NCBI GenBank assembly: GCA_031002005.1
Contig: JARYHS010008074.1
Span: 268,709,930 to 268,773,929 of the forward strand
DNA length: 64,000 nt
Direction: 5' to 3'
Origin: Vandiemenella viatica
Taxonomy: Eukaryota; Arthropoda; Insecta; Orthoptera; Morabidae
This document shows, one piece after another, positions 46,004 to 56,690 of this stretch. A program made the position numbers and the translations under genes. The notes beneath the pieces were generated by a model. That model was not told the origin of the DNA and ran no database searches. It worked only from the letters and a program-made list of their open reading frames with translations. Numbering within the stretch: position 1 is the stretch's first letter; each line of letters starts with the position of its first letter.

Positions 46004-46052
46004 TATATATATATATATATATTAAAAAAAATATAATAAATAAATAAATAAA
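46004..46052. repeat. AT and ATAA simple repeat
   Basis: (TA)n then (AAAT)n immediately before the truncated PLE frame. Confidence 0.85.
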
Positions 46053-46073
46053 AAACCGACTGAGGACCACCTC

Positions 46074-47093
46074 GTGAATTTCCTCAACTCATTAAATGAT
46101 AATCACTCCATCAATTTCACATGGTCATATTCCCACACCTGTATCACCTTCCTTGACGTAGATATCACCCTACGACAGGGGACCCTCCATACCTCAGTAC
46201 ACATTAAACTGACCAATTTACAACAATACCTACACTTTGACAGTTTTCACCCCTTCCACATTAAACGTTCCCTCCCATACAGCCTTGCAATCCGTGGCAG
46301 ACGCATCTGTTCTGATCATGAATCAATCTCCAGTTACTCTCAAAAACTATCCCAAGCCCTTGTTTCCCACCGATACCCCCATGATCTTGTGGAAAAACAA
46401 ATTTCCCGTGCCATCACCTACAACCCTCGTTCTGCACCTCCTAAAGCTGACCGTGGACCAACACTTGTCACCCAGTTCTTTCCTGGCCTGGAATCTGTCA
46501 ACCAGATACTCCGCCGTGGGCATGATTTCTTACGTTCCTTCCCTGAAATGCGTCTCCTCCTTCCCAAAATCCTAACCACTGCTCCCCGCACTTGCTTCAG
46601 CAGACCACCCAATCTGTACAACATCTTGGTCCACAAGTATTTACCTGCCGACTCCCCTAGACCTTCACAGGAATCTTTCCCGTGTAACAGACCCCGCTGT
46701 AAAACTTGCAGCATGCACCCTGCCACCACTACTTACTCTAATCCTGTCACAGGCGAATCTTTCCCTGTAATTGGACATGCCACATGTGCTACCACTCACC
46801 TTATTTACCAACTCACCTGCATCCACTGCACTGTCTCTTGCATTGGTCTCACCACTCAACAACTTTCCCACAGAATGAATGGCCACAGGCAAACAGTTTA
46901 TACTTCCAACCCAGACCATCCCGTGGCAATTCATGCGAACTTCCATAATTCAAACAACCTCAACACCTGTTTCACAGTCAGAGCTATTAGAGTTTTTCCG
47001 AATACCACCACCCCTTCAGAACTCTGCAGATGGGAACTAGCCTATCAACATATCCTTGACACCAGACACACCCCTGGCCTAAACCTACGTTAA
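46074..47093 (+). CDS. Penelope-like RT thumb, linker and GIY-YIG endonuclease (5'-truncated)
   Basis: Open frame of 339 codons. The reading is open upstream to about 46,050 (TEDHLV), so the listed Met is not a true start. Residues 1-100 match the PLE RT C-terminus: FLNSLNDNHSINFTW, CITFLDVDITLRQGTLHTSV, QQYLHFDSFHPFHIKRSLPY, RGRRICSD. A linker follows, with CNRPRCKTCSMH (Cys-rich, about residue 205-220) and YSNPVTGESFPVIGHATC. The C-terminal domain HLIYQLTCIHCTVSCIGLTT and RMNGHRQT (about residues 240-285) is the GIY-YIG nuclease signature in its PLE form, which nicks target DNA. The catalytic fingers and palm with the Y-x-D-D box are missing, so the fragment cannot transpose by itself. The stop at 47,093 is natural for the family. 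Confidence 0.88.
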   Translation: MNFLNSLNDNHSINFTWSYSHTCITFLDVDITLRQGTLHTSVHIKLTNLQQYLHFDSFHPFHIKRSLPYSLAIRGRRICSDHESISSYSQKLSQALVSHRYPHDLVEKQISRAITYNPRSAPPKADRGPTLVTQFFPGLESVNQILRRGHDFLRSFPEMRLLLPKILTTAPRTCFSRPPNLYNILVHKYLPADSPRPSQESFPCNRPRCKTCSMHPATTTYSNPVTGESFPVIGHATCATTHLIYQLTCIHCTVSCIGLTTQQLSHRMNGHRQTVYTSNPDHPVAIHANFHNSNNLNTCFTVRAIRVFPNTTTPSELCRWELAYQHILDTRHTPGLNLR

Positions 47094-47597
47094 ACCTGTC
47101 ACTTGCGATTTCTCATTTCATTTTACAGTCGGTTATTTATTTATTCATTTTTTATTTTTTTATATATTTATATATTTAAATTCTTCTGTCTCCCTTTATT
47201 TTCAATTATAACTTTTTGAATTAAGCTACACAAAAATTATATTGATTTGTTTCACTTTTATCACTGGTCAAGCCTATTCCCCCCCCCTTCCCGGCAATTC
47301 TACCACTACCACGTGTTTTCCGCCTGTGCTTCATTCATGTGGCGGGTTGGGATGTGACCACATCTTTCCCCCTGCCATATATCTCGCCTCCCACATGACT
47401 AAGACTAAAGTCGAAATATTGTGCAATTCGTTTGTTTTTGTGTTTTTACATGTCTCGCCCTCCTGCCTTCATCTGTGGTAAGTGACGGGTAACTGTTTAT
47501 TTTCCCTATCCTATCTTATTTTCATTATATTTGTAAGGTATCCTTCCTACATGAGACTTACGTAGATAATCTTTAATTAAAAATGTAACTGTTTCAG

Positions 47598-47730
47598 AAC
47601 AAATTCATTATACAGTGGGTCTTTACCTAATGGTATTTCTCCACTTGAGGTTCAGCAAGATATTCAGAATGTATTGCCACAGGAAGAGATACCTAAACGT
47701 TACAGAGAAGCAATTATTCATTACAGCAAG
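47598..47730 (+). CDS. TRAPPC9: TRAPPC9 internal exon
   Basis: The acceptor ends gtttcag and the donor is CAAG|gtatat. One base completes the split Arg codon, then 44 codons follow, ending in phase 0. The first half is a low-conservation Ser/Gly/Pro linker. The second half reads IPKRYREAIIHYSK, matching the helical repeat of TRAPPC9 in which a D/E-x-x-K-Y-x-E-A-I-x-Y-Y-S-K pattern recurs. It sits 27.1 kb downstream of the previous exon and only about 70 bp after the right inverted repeat of a Penelope-like element, so that insertion lies very close to the splice acceptor. Confidence 0.9.
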
Positions 47731-48180
47731 GTATATACACATTCCATTTACTATTTTTACCATAGTAATTTTAATGATCGGATCTACTTTGTATGATCAA
47801 GAAGCATGAAAATAAATAAAGTCTAACAAGTTTTTGGCTTTTCCTTTCTGATAGTATAGCTTTTTTGAACACATAGATTTTAGTAATAATCATAGCATTT
47901 ATACATAACTCTAAGTTATCCTATTAGACATTGGTATTTTGATTTTAACATTCTATTCCCTTTGCTTGTAAAATGCTATTTAAGTATATTTTGATAGCTT
48001 CCTTGTTTTCCAGGGGACTTGTGTCCTCTTATCAAATGCCAATTTTTCGGTCAGTCTGCGGTGGACTACTTCTAGAGGAATGCTTTTGAACAGGTTTTAC
48101 ACACACTACTTAACACAACTAATGTTATCATTGAATGATTGAATGGTTTTTCCAGTCAGGAGAGCAAAACAGTGGTTGGA
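47731..48180. other. Unclassified intronic sequence
   Basis: AT-rich. No feature recognised directly downstream of the third TRAPPC9 exon. Confidence 0.4.
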
Positions 48181-48189
48181 TTACTCAGT

Positions 48190-48640
48190 GGGGAATCACA
48201 ACATGAGTTGTTATCACATCATGGCTTGCCATGTATCAATAAGTTTTAGGCCATTAATTATCCTTATTGATCTCATTAGGGAATTTATCAATCTTTAATG
48301 CCTGTTTTATCCTCCTCGGCCCCCACTGATTGTCTTTCAAAAGAAGTCTAGTTTTTCCAAAGTAAATGATATTACTGGTTTTAGATGAATGCCACACAAT
48401 GGCTGACTGGTCCATGTTGTTTTATTCGTAGTGGCAGATATGTTCTAGCCTGCCATTTACTTTCCATCAAGTCTCTCCAGTATAGACTAACCTACAGGTA
48501 GAAGAATCCTTGTGAACCTACAAATTTTATAGTGTCTTTCACTATTATCAAGAGCGTGCCAATTTTTCTATTTATGTTGTGGACTGGTTTAACTTCATCT
48601 TTGTCAACTGCTACCCAATACAATCTGTAGCACCTTTGAT
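48190..48640 (-). pseudogene. GIY-YIG relic of a second Penelope-like lineage
   Basis: Minus-strand reading near 48,510-48,450 gives VYTGET followed by VNGRLEHICHY (cf. Y-I-G-E-T ... R-x-x-E-H). Then WTSQPLCGIH, ISFTLEKLDFF and, near 48,300, RIKQALKIDKFPNEINKDN, which resembles the helical region after GIY-YIG (R-K-I-x-E-A-x-x-I). The wording differs from the 46-47 kb PLE, so it represents another clade. Broken by stops. Confidence 0.7.
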
Positions 48641-49009
48641 GTAGAATGAAACATCCACTTTGCATGGAGCATTTGTCATTGGGTTGGGGCTGTTATGTTT
48701 CTATTGGTGGTCTTTGTGGACATGGCTGCGTTCAGTGTCTAACTGATTTCAGTGTTATTGTATATGTTAACTATAGATATATGCTCTAGTAACTGTTTTT
48801 ATAGAAACACTTTATTTGTTGTGCACACTCAAAGACTGAATGCAAAAGGTTGTAAATGTACCTGTATGCACAGCATTTAGATACCTATTGCATATATTGT
48901 AAATAAATACATACATTCTGTGCCGCATTATCAACCAGTGACAAAGATAGGTATGCATACAACATTATACACCAGCGTTATGGGAATATGTGACCTGGAA
49001 AGTTTATCT

Positions 49010-49216
49010 GTGGAACTGGGGATACAAGAGTATTTGGCAGTCCCTGTCCCTGCATTCAGATTTGGATTGTCCATGGTTTCCCTATATCATTCCAGGAGAA
49101 TGTCAGGATGCTTCCTTCAAAAGACCATTGCCGAATTCCTTCCCATTCCTTGTACCCAGTATCATCACACCTCTAATGTCCTAGACGTCGACAGGGCGTA
49201 AAGCCATAAGTTTAAA
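49010..49216 (+). repeat. tRNA-derived SINE relic
   Basis: CAGATTTGGATTGTCCATGG, ATTCCAGGAGAATGTCAGGA, and tail CTAGACGTCGACAGGGCG with TAAAGCCATAA following. Head eroded. Plus orientation. Confidence 0.82.
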
Positions 49217-51049
49217 AAAGTAGTTGTTTATGGCCAGTGACAACTCAGAAATCTGTCAGATTCTGAACTCAGCTGTGCCTACGAGGGCCATTAATACATA
49301 TATGACGGCCTCCAAACCACACCGCAAAGTTGTAATAGTTCTAACGCATAAGCTCACCTCTCTTTGTAAGTGGATGGTTGTGCATCACAGCATGCAGATC
49401 CCAGTTTGTGTTGGTGGATATACAGTTTATACAAACAGGTATGGGTACTTCGTGATGAAAGTAAAAGATAGGCAACCTCCACTACAAACATTGAGTTAAG
49501 TACAATAACAATTCTGATATGGAATAAAACAGCATATAAAATTGTTCATTGTGTCTCCTCTGATGTGTGAGTATAACATCTGTTCATTGAACCATCACAG
49601 TGTCCAAACAGTAACTAAAATATTTTAATTCTTAGGGTTGCTAACATGCCAAAACTACTTAAAGGTTTTTCCTTGACTGATATCAATCAAAAAGCTGTAA
49701 TCAGAATCCTATAATCAAGGAAAGAAATCCAACTGAAAGTCACTCTATTGTTCCAAGGGTTCCATACACACATTGTATCCACTAAAAAAAATTGCAGACC
49801 TTTCTCTAGAGAGAAAAAGAAATTAATTCAGTCAAAAGTTTTTGAATCAAGTTTGTGATTTGTAAGTGAAATGGTCTAAATAAAACCTATTTTCATGTCA
49901 TATTATCTAATTCATAAAATTCAGTCTCCAGGAAAAAAATTCTGCTGAAGTATGAAAGTTGTTAAATTTCATCTTTAGTTATTTTACAAGAACTATAAAG
50001 TCCAGTACAATCAAAAAATATTCCTGTAATCTTTCAGAAACTAAATATCACAGTAAATTTTGAAAGATTTTTTGTGTATGTATGTTAAAAAAAAAGTTGG
50101 GAAATAGAATTTTTAAGCAAGTAATGGAACAAAAAGAAAAATTCAAATATTTTCAGAGTCTTTCATTTGATACCTATGAACATTATCACAAGAAAAATAT
50201 TTACTTTTACCCATACCAAACCCCCTACAGTTAGTTTTGTCCCATAATTTTATCTAATTTTAAGTTGCACTTATGTTAAGACTAGTATGAACTAAAACTG
50301 TACCCTGTTAGAAGTTTAAAAACCAAGCAGTTCTGAATTTATGAGGCTGTGACTGACAGATACACAAATGTTTGTTTCCATAAGTGCTCTGTCTTTCATT
50401 CAGAAGGTACAGAAAACTAAATAATCATTTCCAGATTTTATAAAACTTCAAAGGGATCTTTTGTTACACGTCAATGGATTAAGTACTATTTATTTAGAGC
50501 AGAGGCAGCCTAGACGAGATTAGGCAATGTTTCACATGAATTATTGGGGATGGTACCAAGAGAAGTGTATTGAAATGAACAACCATGGAAGGTAAAAATC
50601 CATCATGTTACTTGAGTTAGGTTAAATATTGTTAAAAAAAAAATCAAAGGACACACATTCCTGAGAACAACTGGGTATGGTAGAGAAGTGAAAATATTTA
50701 CTGAGGTAAGAAGATGAATGGAAATTTTTTTTTTTTTTGAAGCACTTTAAAAAAAGTTGGATTCTGTTCAAACAGTGTGAATCAGGTGTGAAATCCACAA
50801 CATGGTCAACATCCAAAATATAAAATTTAAGATTGCATTCTGCAAAAGAAATGCAGTTGCCACACTGATTTTCCCACTTCATTGTTAGATATAGATTCAT
50901 TAGAATCATAATGTGGTGTAAAACAACCGAAGATTCTGAAATGGAGGTAAAAGCACAGTTTACTGATAATATGAGAGTGAGTTTTCACATCAGACACTGA
51001 CATGGAACCATTCCTGACAGAAATCTATTGTTAGATTGTTAGACGAGGA
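49217..51049. other. Unclassified intronic sequence
   Basis: AT-rich. A 95-codon minus frame (50,909-50,622) and a 91-codon plus frame (49,224-49,499) show no domain. Confidence 0.4.
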
Positions 51050-51235
51050 AAAAGTTCCTCTTTACTTGAATTCACGTTACTCCCATTTTGAAGAAAGCAG
51101 ATCGACGAGACCACACCAACGACCCATCAGTCTGTCCAACATCTATCTACAGTACAGTTTTGGAGCATAATATATGCTACAACATTATGAAATTCTTATA
51201 TAACCACAAATTAATTGTATTGAACCATCCTCCAA
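51050..51235 (+). pseudogene. CR1/L2-like LINE RT fragment
   Basis: Short + strand reading VTPILKKADRRDHTNDP then SVCPTSIYSTVLEHN and IMKFLYNHKLIVLNH, equivalent to the P-I-F-K-K-x-D-x-x-x-x-x-N-Y-R-P-I-S-L ... L-E block of CR1/L2 RTs and to the reading at 15,200-15,360. Only about 60 residues remain. Confidence 0.72.
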
Positions 51236-51345
51236 GCCTGGATGGTCAGTAATAAGATTCGAGCTTGGCAGTTTGGAGGATGTGGGTTCAAATCCTTGTA
51301 TGGCCAACCAAATTTGACTTTTCCATAAGTAACAGTTATTTTAAA
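51236..51345 (+). repeat. Second-type tRNA-derived SINE head
   Basis: CCTGGATGGTCAGTAATAAG (A-box-like) and GGTTCAAATCC (B box) separated by a tRNA-like distance. The body differs from the main SINE. Follows the LINE fragment directly. Confidence 0.6.
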
Positions 51346-52679
51346 GTTGTTTAGTTATTAAGAGCTCTTGTTTTAATAACTGTTAAATGTTCTCTAAATC
51401 AATCAGAAGTTTCATATTCCCGTCCTGTACACAGTGCCATGTAACGTAGTAATTAGTTGTGCCCTATCATGGACATAAGCCATGTAATGCTACGATTAAT
51501 AGTACTGGCCACTATGAAACCCTGTAAGACTCATGATGTTCATAATTATTAACTAGACATGGCCAACTGGCTGGAAAGTTACTTGCTGGCTTTTGGAGCA
51601 GGATGAGGGCTGGAACAGGGTTACTCAATCACTACGAAGCACAATACTTTAGATACACAGTTCAAAACTTTTCAGTGATTTTTTCACTGAAAATTGTGTG
51701 AAAGTATGCCAGGATTAACCACCAGACACTATAAATAAATCACAGTCAGTCTCAGAAGTTGCAACATTCATGTTGGGCAGTGTAGGCAGGTGCACATAAC
51801 ATAAACACCACTTTGGGGCACCACACACAGCTGATGTCCTTGGCAACAAATGGCACTGTCCAACTCCGAATGTTGTTCTTGTCATAATATAGTGTCTGAA
51901 ACTCCAGCTGAATAAGCTTCAAGGACAAGGTGTTTTCGTACGGGTAGTGGTTGGGGATACTAAAGAATAAAGGAACAATAAGAGTGGTAAATCAAATAAA
52001 TTTAAGAGATCCTTGAAGAGTGGCACGTCTGGCATGATAAGATAATCTTTGAGGTGCCAAGACCTGGGATAGGACAAAAGAGGTCACTGGAGAGAAAGAG
52101 TGATTGTGATTGGCAGGTTTGAGTGGGTGAGGTGCCGTTCATGCTTGTTCCTTTAGTATTACATGAATAATCAAGATTTCTGGTTAGAAAAGTGATTATT
52201 TCCCTTAAAGATTTCGTGTAATTGGGTCCAGAGGTGGTGGAGTTGAAAATAAGCTTATGCAATAAATTGTATGGTTCATAGTGTGTACAATAGCTTTTGG
52301 ATTTTCATTTAGGAGTGGATCTCTCATTGAAGAACTTTGTTAATGGTGTGAAACCTATTCTCTAAGCACATTGATGGCTACTATCTAATTTTCCTTTACT
52401 GAAGTTTGAACTGTGTCTGAATTGCTGAGTATTTGATAATGAGAAACTTATCCATCATAAGGTCAACAATAGGATTGCTGTTGATGTACTTAACAGTGAA
52501 GAAGTGAAGAAGTTTGTGATGTTCATTCTCTGTATGATAATTCCAAATAAGGAAAAATTTCACAACATTGTCTTTTTGAGTATTGGAGCACTTAACAGGC
52601 AAGTTAATCCACCAATTTAGGTGAACGTTGGCTTGGCTCATCTACCAGTTCACACCGATAGATATACTATCATCTTGAA
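51346..52679. other. Unclassified, Pro/Ser/Thr minus frames
   Basis: Minus frame 52,262-52,002 (STTSGPNYTKSLREIITFL) resembles the style of the frames at 36.3-37.4 kb and may belong to a PLE body. Not certain. Confidence 0.35.
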
Positions 52680-52960
52680 TATTACCGGGCGTTAATGACT
52701 TTGTTGTCGATGCGCTCTAAAGCCACAAAAACAACAAAAACATTTAATATTACCACGCATACCCATCCGCAATCTTCTGTGTCTGCCCTGTGATATTCTT
52801 GCCATTCCGATTTTACCTACTATCCATGTTCTTTCTTTATGCTGTCTGGTTATATATGGTTTCCAAAAATCACTCCAGGCAAATGTTGGGTTGTTTCCCT
52901 TGCAGACAATTCATTCCCAATCCTTTCTCTCACATCTCTCCTCTCTAATGACCATAACAT
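52680..52960 (+). repeat. Two SINE fragments (tail, then body)
   Basis: 52,690-52,735 has the tail GTCGATGCGCTCTAAAGCC and an A-rich end. 52,840-52,960 has TATGGTTTCCAAAAATCACT and CCAGGCAAATGTTGGG. Plus orientation. Confidence 0.65.
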
Positions 52961-54339
52961 TGTACCACACAACTGTCTTTTAACAATGATACAAGTAAAC
53001 AGAATATCACAACAGATTTGTGAATGCACGCATTACTGCTTAACTGATTATTTATATCTGTAAAACGAAAACTGGATAAATTTGAACTAGATAAACTCAG
53101 AAAGTACTTAGCAGATTTTGATGTGGTTTTCTCTGTGTTATAGCTTTGAATCTCAACTGAGTTGTTTGGTATATCTTATATTTTAATGTTACATAATGCC
53201 AGAACATTAAATGAAATTCTCATTATATGGTGACAAATACCAAAGATGGAATGACTAGATGTTACGTTCCACAATAAACGTACAACTAGAATGTATCTGA
53301 TCGTAGCCATTAATAAAAGCAATAAAGTCAGTATAAAATAACTATTTTGCACACTAAACAAAACTTGAAATATTCTTTCCTTTGATTCGGTTTTTAAATG
53401 CCATAAATAGTCATAATGAATGGAAGACTCTGGCTATCGTCTTTGCCGTTCTGTTCACAATAAAATGGTGCCTGAATGTATTTTAATTTTGTGCTCCAAT
53501 GTCAGATGAAGTATCACCATAATAAAACTTTTAGCTTCCAGTGGCAGATGAGTCATTATAATGAGACACATCATTGTTTGATACTGTGAAAAGTCGGGCT
53601 AAATCGAGTCAGCAGTTTTCAGGTAATGAATGCTAGATTGTTCATAAAATAAATGTGTCATAATGTCTTTAGACAAATGTTAAATTTTAACTTTGAATTT
53701 CTGCACGATGCTGGAATGAACAGACACATTCCGATATATTTTTATGTATGTGATAAGTATTAATGCGGTCAATATTTCGATTTATTAGCACAACATTAGC
53801 AGATATAATTAAGTTGAAATATAACCTTGACTAAAATGAAAACTGGCATCTGTCTGAAAGTATCCAAACCAACCCATTCTTATATTGCTCCTAAATCACA
53901 GTTTAGTTTAGTACCAAAAATCAATGAAGCGTGCTATGCATGAAATTTTTTTTTTTTTTTTTTTGTATGAATCAAAATAGTGTATTGACAAATCAACTTC
54001 AACCAACTCCCTCCTTGGTAGAGTACGGGTTAATCTAGGTTTACTTTAATTCCAGAAATGGATTGCGCGAATTATATGAAACTTGGTACACATTTCACAT
54101 TGTGGGAACAAAAATGTTGTACTGGTAAGTCAGTGCCAACTATACTTGGCAGTGTGAGGAACTCTGTTAGTTAAGAATATGCAGAAATATGGGGAGAGAT
54201 TGATTTAGGTGACCCATAAAGGGAAGTTTAATAGAACCACTTTTATTCCTGATATTTATATTATCGGAGGAAATATTAATAGCAGTTTAAGCAACACCAG
54301 AGCAAGAAGAAATGGCATGAAGTGATATCTATATATAAA
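52961..54339. other. Unclassified old repeats
   Basis: AT-rich, T-run at 53,947-53,964. Segments near 53,080-53,160 and 54,050-54,130 look like old dispersed repeats but no type could be named. Confidence 0.4.
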
Positions 54340-54344
54340 AAAAA

Positions 54345-54562
54345 AAGCATAAATTATACCCTCCACTCACGAAAGTTGAAGGGAGGAGGGTTGTAACAAA
54401 AAAAATTTCACAAACACAAAAAAATCCACAGTAATTTGGGCCATGCCTTTTTACGAGAAAATAATAACATCTAACTGAGCTTGCACTCAAGTGTTTACAG
54501 TCAACAAATTATATTTTTGCTGCTGCCCTTCTCCCTTCAACTTTGGTGAGTGGTTCGGAGCA
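54345..54562. repeat. Inverted repeat with degraded hammerhead-like centre
   Basis: CCACTCACGAAAGTTGAAGG (54,362) and its inverse CCTTCAACTTTGGTGAGTGG (54,535) flank a centre with minus-strand CGTAAAAAGGCATGGCCCAAAT. Confidence 0.65.
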
Positions 54563-54789
54563 TGGTAGGTGAGCGGTTAATGCTCTGACCTTGCATATAG
54601 GAGAATGCCGATTCGAAACCCATCCAGGAATCCAGATTTGGATGTTCCATGGTTTCCCCAAATCACTCCAGGTGAATGACAGTATGCTTCCTTCAAAAGG
54701 CTATTGCTGAATTCCTTCCCATTCCTTGTCCCCAGTCCCATCCCTCCTTTAATGGCCTCGATATCAGCGAGGCGCAAAGCCATAAGTAA
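54556..54789 (+). repeat. tRNA-derived SINE
   Basis: Head GGAGCATGGTAGGTGAGCGG, box-B-like GATTCGAAACCC, body CCAGGTGAATGACAGTATGC, tail CCTCGATATCAGCGAGGC and A-run. Plus orientation. Confidence 0.88.
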
Positions 54790-55047
54790 AAAAACAAAAC
54801 AAAAAAATGGTGAGTTGTGAATATAACAGTTTTAGAGTAAAAAGGAGCCGCTGATTGTCTAGAGATTCAAAATGAGCTTGATGGTATTGGAAAATGGTGT
54901 TACAAACAGCAGCTTAAATTAAATTATAATAACTGCAATAAAAGATATTATTTGCGCATGAGTTAAATGTAAGTTCCTCAATCACTGGTAATGTTGAATC
55001 ATTTACATACTTAGGTGTAACAGACAAAAGCATCATGAAATGGTATA

Positions 55048-56362
55048 CGAGGTCTGTCCAAAAAGTATCTTTCATATTTCTCCGCTGGTGTTATTTTGCA
55101 TCATTAGGCTGGTGGCATCCTTCCAAGTAATTCCCATTTGATTGAAGAATATGCTCCCAATGGCCTTTTCACTTTTGGAACTCATTTTTGGTATTGCCTT
55201 TATAGCATTCACCATATTGGTTTTTGAGGGTTTCTTTGTGTCAAGTCGGTGTCCTTTGAGTGCCTTTTTTGATCTTGGGAACAGCAAAAAGTTGCAGAGA
55301 GCTACATCAGGACTGTATGGAGGCTGATGGAGCTGTACGACTTTGGGCTTCATCAAATATTGCTGCATGAGTTTTGACACTTACGCTGGTGCGTTATCAT
55401 GATTAAGTAGTCAGTCACCGCTTGACCAAAGCTGATGCCATTTTTTTGTAATTGTGTCATGCAATTTTTTCATAACTTCAAGATAATATTCTTTTTTGAT
55501 CATCGGACCTTTAGGAGCATTTTCGTAGTGCGAACACACTCATAATAATAATAATAATAATAATAATTTAAAAAATTGGCAACGACTTAACATTGTTCCC
55601 TTTTTGGTGTGTTTTTTTTTTTTTTTGGTCGTGGCTCCAGTTACAGCTTCCACTGCAAAAACTCTAATTTGTTTCAGGATCATAACCACAAACCAAGAAC
55701 ACATCACCAGTTATAATCTTTTTAAGCTGATTTTCATCAATATCGACCATTTCCAAATTGTCCTGAGCGTTTTCAATGTGAAGGTTTTCTCTTCCACCAT
55801 TAGCAATTTCAGAATGAATTTCACACACACACGAACCATTTACAAATTTTCAGTTAAAATCTTCGAAACACTAGTTTTCGGTATACCAAGATCACATTCT
55901 AGTTCTCACATAGTTAGTCGATCTTCATTGATCACAATTCGCACATATTTTATATTATCCAGTGTTTTGTCATTGCAGGCGAGTGCTTGGGTTACTATCA
56001 AGAGATGTGTGGCCATCTTTGTACCACTTATACCACTCTTTTATTTTGCTCTTACACTCATCTCCAAATGCCATCGTCATAATTTCAATGGTCTCTGCAC
56101 AACTCGTTTCGAGTTTAGATCAAAATTTAATGTAAATTCATTAGTCTGATCTTTCCATTATTTTTTACAATAACACTATGCAACAAACGTACAAAACACT
56201 TCGTAAAAAATGCACGCTGCACATGAACGAAGGAATCCCGGTGACAACTGCAGCTTCTAGGGAGTTCATGAAGCATTACTGTTAACACTCATACCCGGCA
56301 TATGGCGCTAAAATTATCAGGAGTAAAGATATACTTTAGAGATACTTTTGGGACAGACCTCG
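55048..56362 (-). mobile_element. mariner element with near-perfect TIRs
   Basis: CGAGGTCTGTCCAAAAAGTA at the left and the inverse CGAGGTCTGTCCCAAAAGTA at the right (one mismatch in about 24 bp including TCT). TA on both sides (55046-55047, 56363-56364). Length 1,315 bp, typical of mariner. An ATA-type simple repeat (about 55,543-55,566) lies inside. Confidence 0.93.
55072..56140 (-). pseudogene. mariner transposase (broken)
   Basis: Minus-strand transposase relic. The N-terminus near 56,130-56,000 reads ETSCAETIEIMTMAFGDE and KIKEWYKWYKDGHTSLD, as in mariner helix-turn-helix regions. The C-terminal frame 55,380-55,072 reads LHQPPYSPDVALCNFLLF and KKALKGHRLDTKK, where the third catalytic Asp position (P-x-D-x-A-P-x-D) has become C-N. 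The middle is interrupted by stops and an ATA repeat. Although the ends are well kept, the enzyme is inactive. Confidence 0.85.
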
Positions 56363-56564
56363 TAATCACATAACATTAGTTGTTGGAAAACTAATTCTTG
56401 ACTGCAATTTACAGATTGAAGATGTTCAAGAATTGTAACTGTCTTTAAAGAAAAAGCGTATGTAACTCTTGTTTGTCCTTATCTCAAGTATTGTACTGTA
56501 TGAGATCCATATCACAAGGAGCTGATTAACAGTATCAAGTATATAAGACTGGAGATTTTCTCGG

Positions 56565-56690
56565 CGTTGTAAATGAATAAAATTTTCTCGGGTAACTAGT
56601 CGAGTGAGTCCATTGTTTAAACACGATGTTTTGGCAGTTACAATCTCTGCCACCGTTGTCAAGTATCAATAATGTGTGTAGGAGAGGCAC
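56565..56690 (-). repeat. Hammerhead-like repeat relic
   Basis: Minus-strand TTGACAA-CGGTGGCAGAGATTG-TAACTGCC-AAAACATCG, with an outer TTTTCTCGGGTAACTAGTCGAG border like the 43.2 kb hairpin (in parts TTTTCTCGGGTAAC and GTCGAGTGAG). Confidence 0.55.

Larger units (their letters stand above)
45365..47525 (+). mobile_element. Penelope-like element fragment between long inverted repeats
   Basis: Arms 45,365-45,735 and 47,152-47,525 are inverted copies about 370 bp long with few mismatches. Each holds AATAAACAGTTACCCGTCAC, CGAAATATTGTGCAATTCG or their inverse, and GTGGTAGTGGTAGAATTGCC. Between them lie a smaller palindrome (45,767-46,001) and an open RT/GIY-YIG frame. The PLE body is 5'-truncated after the RT active site. 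Confidence 0.85.

Noticed and set aside
46418..46729. 103-codon minus frame, and plus frame 46,237-46,575
   Set aside because: Shadows of the Penelope-like open frame.
55604..56149. 181-codon plus frame
   Set aside because: Antisense of the mariner transposase relic; the minus strand carries the transposase motifs.
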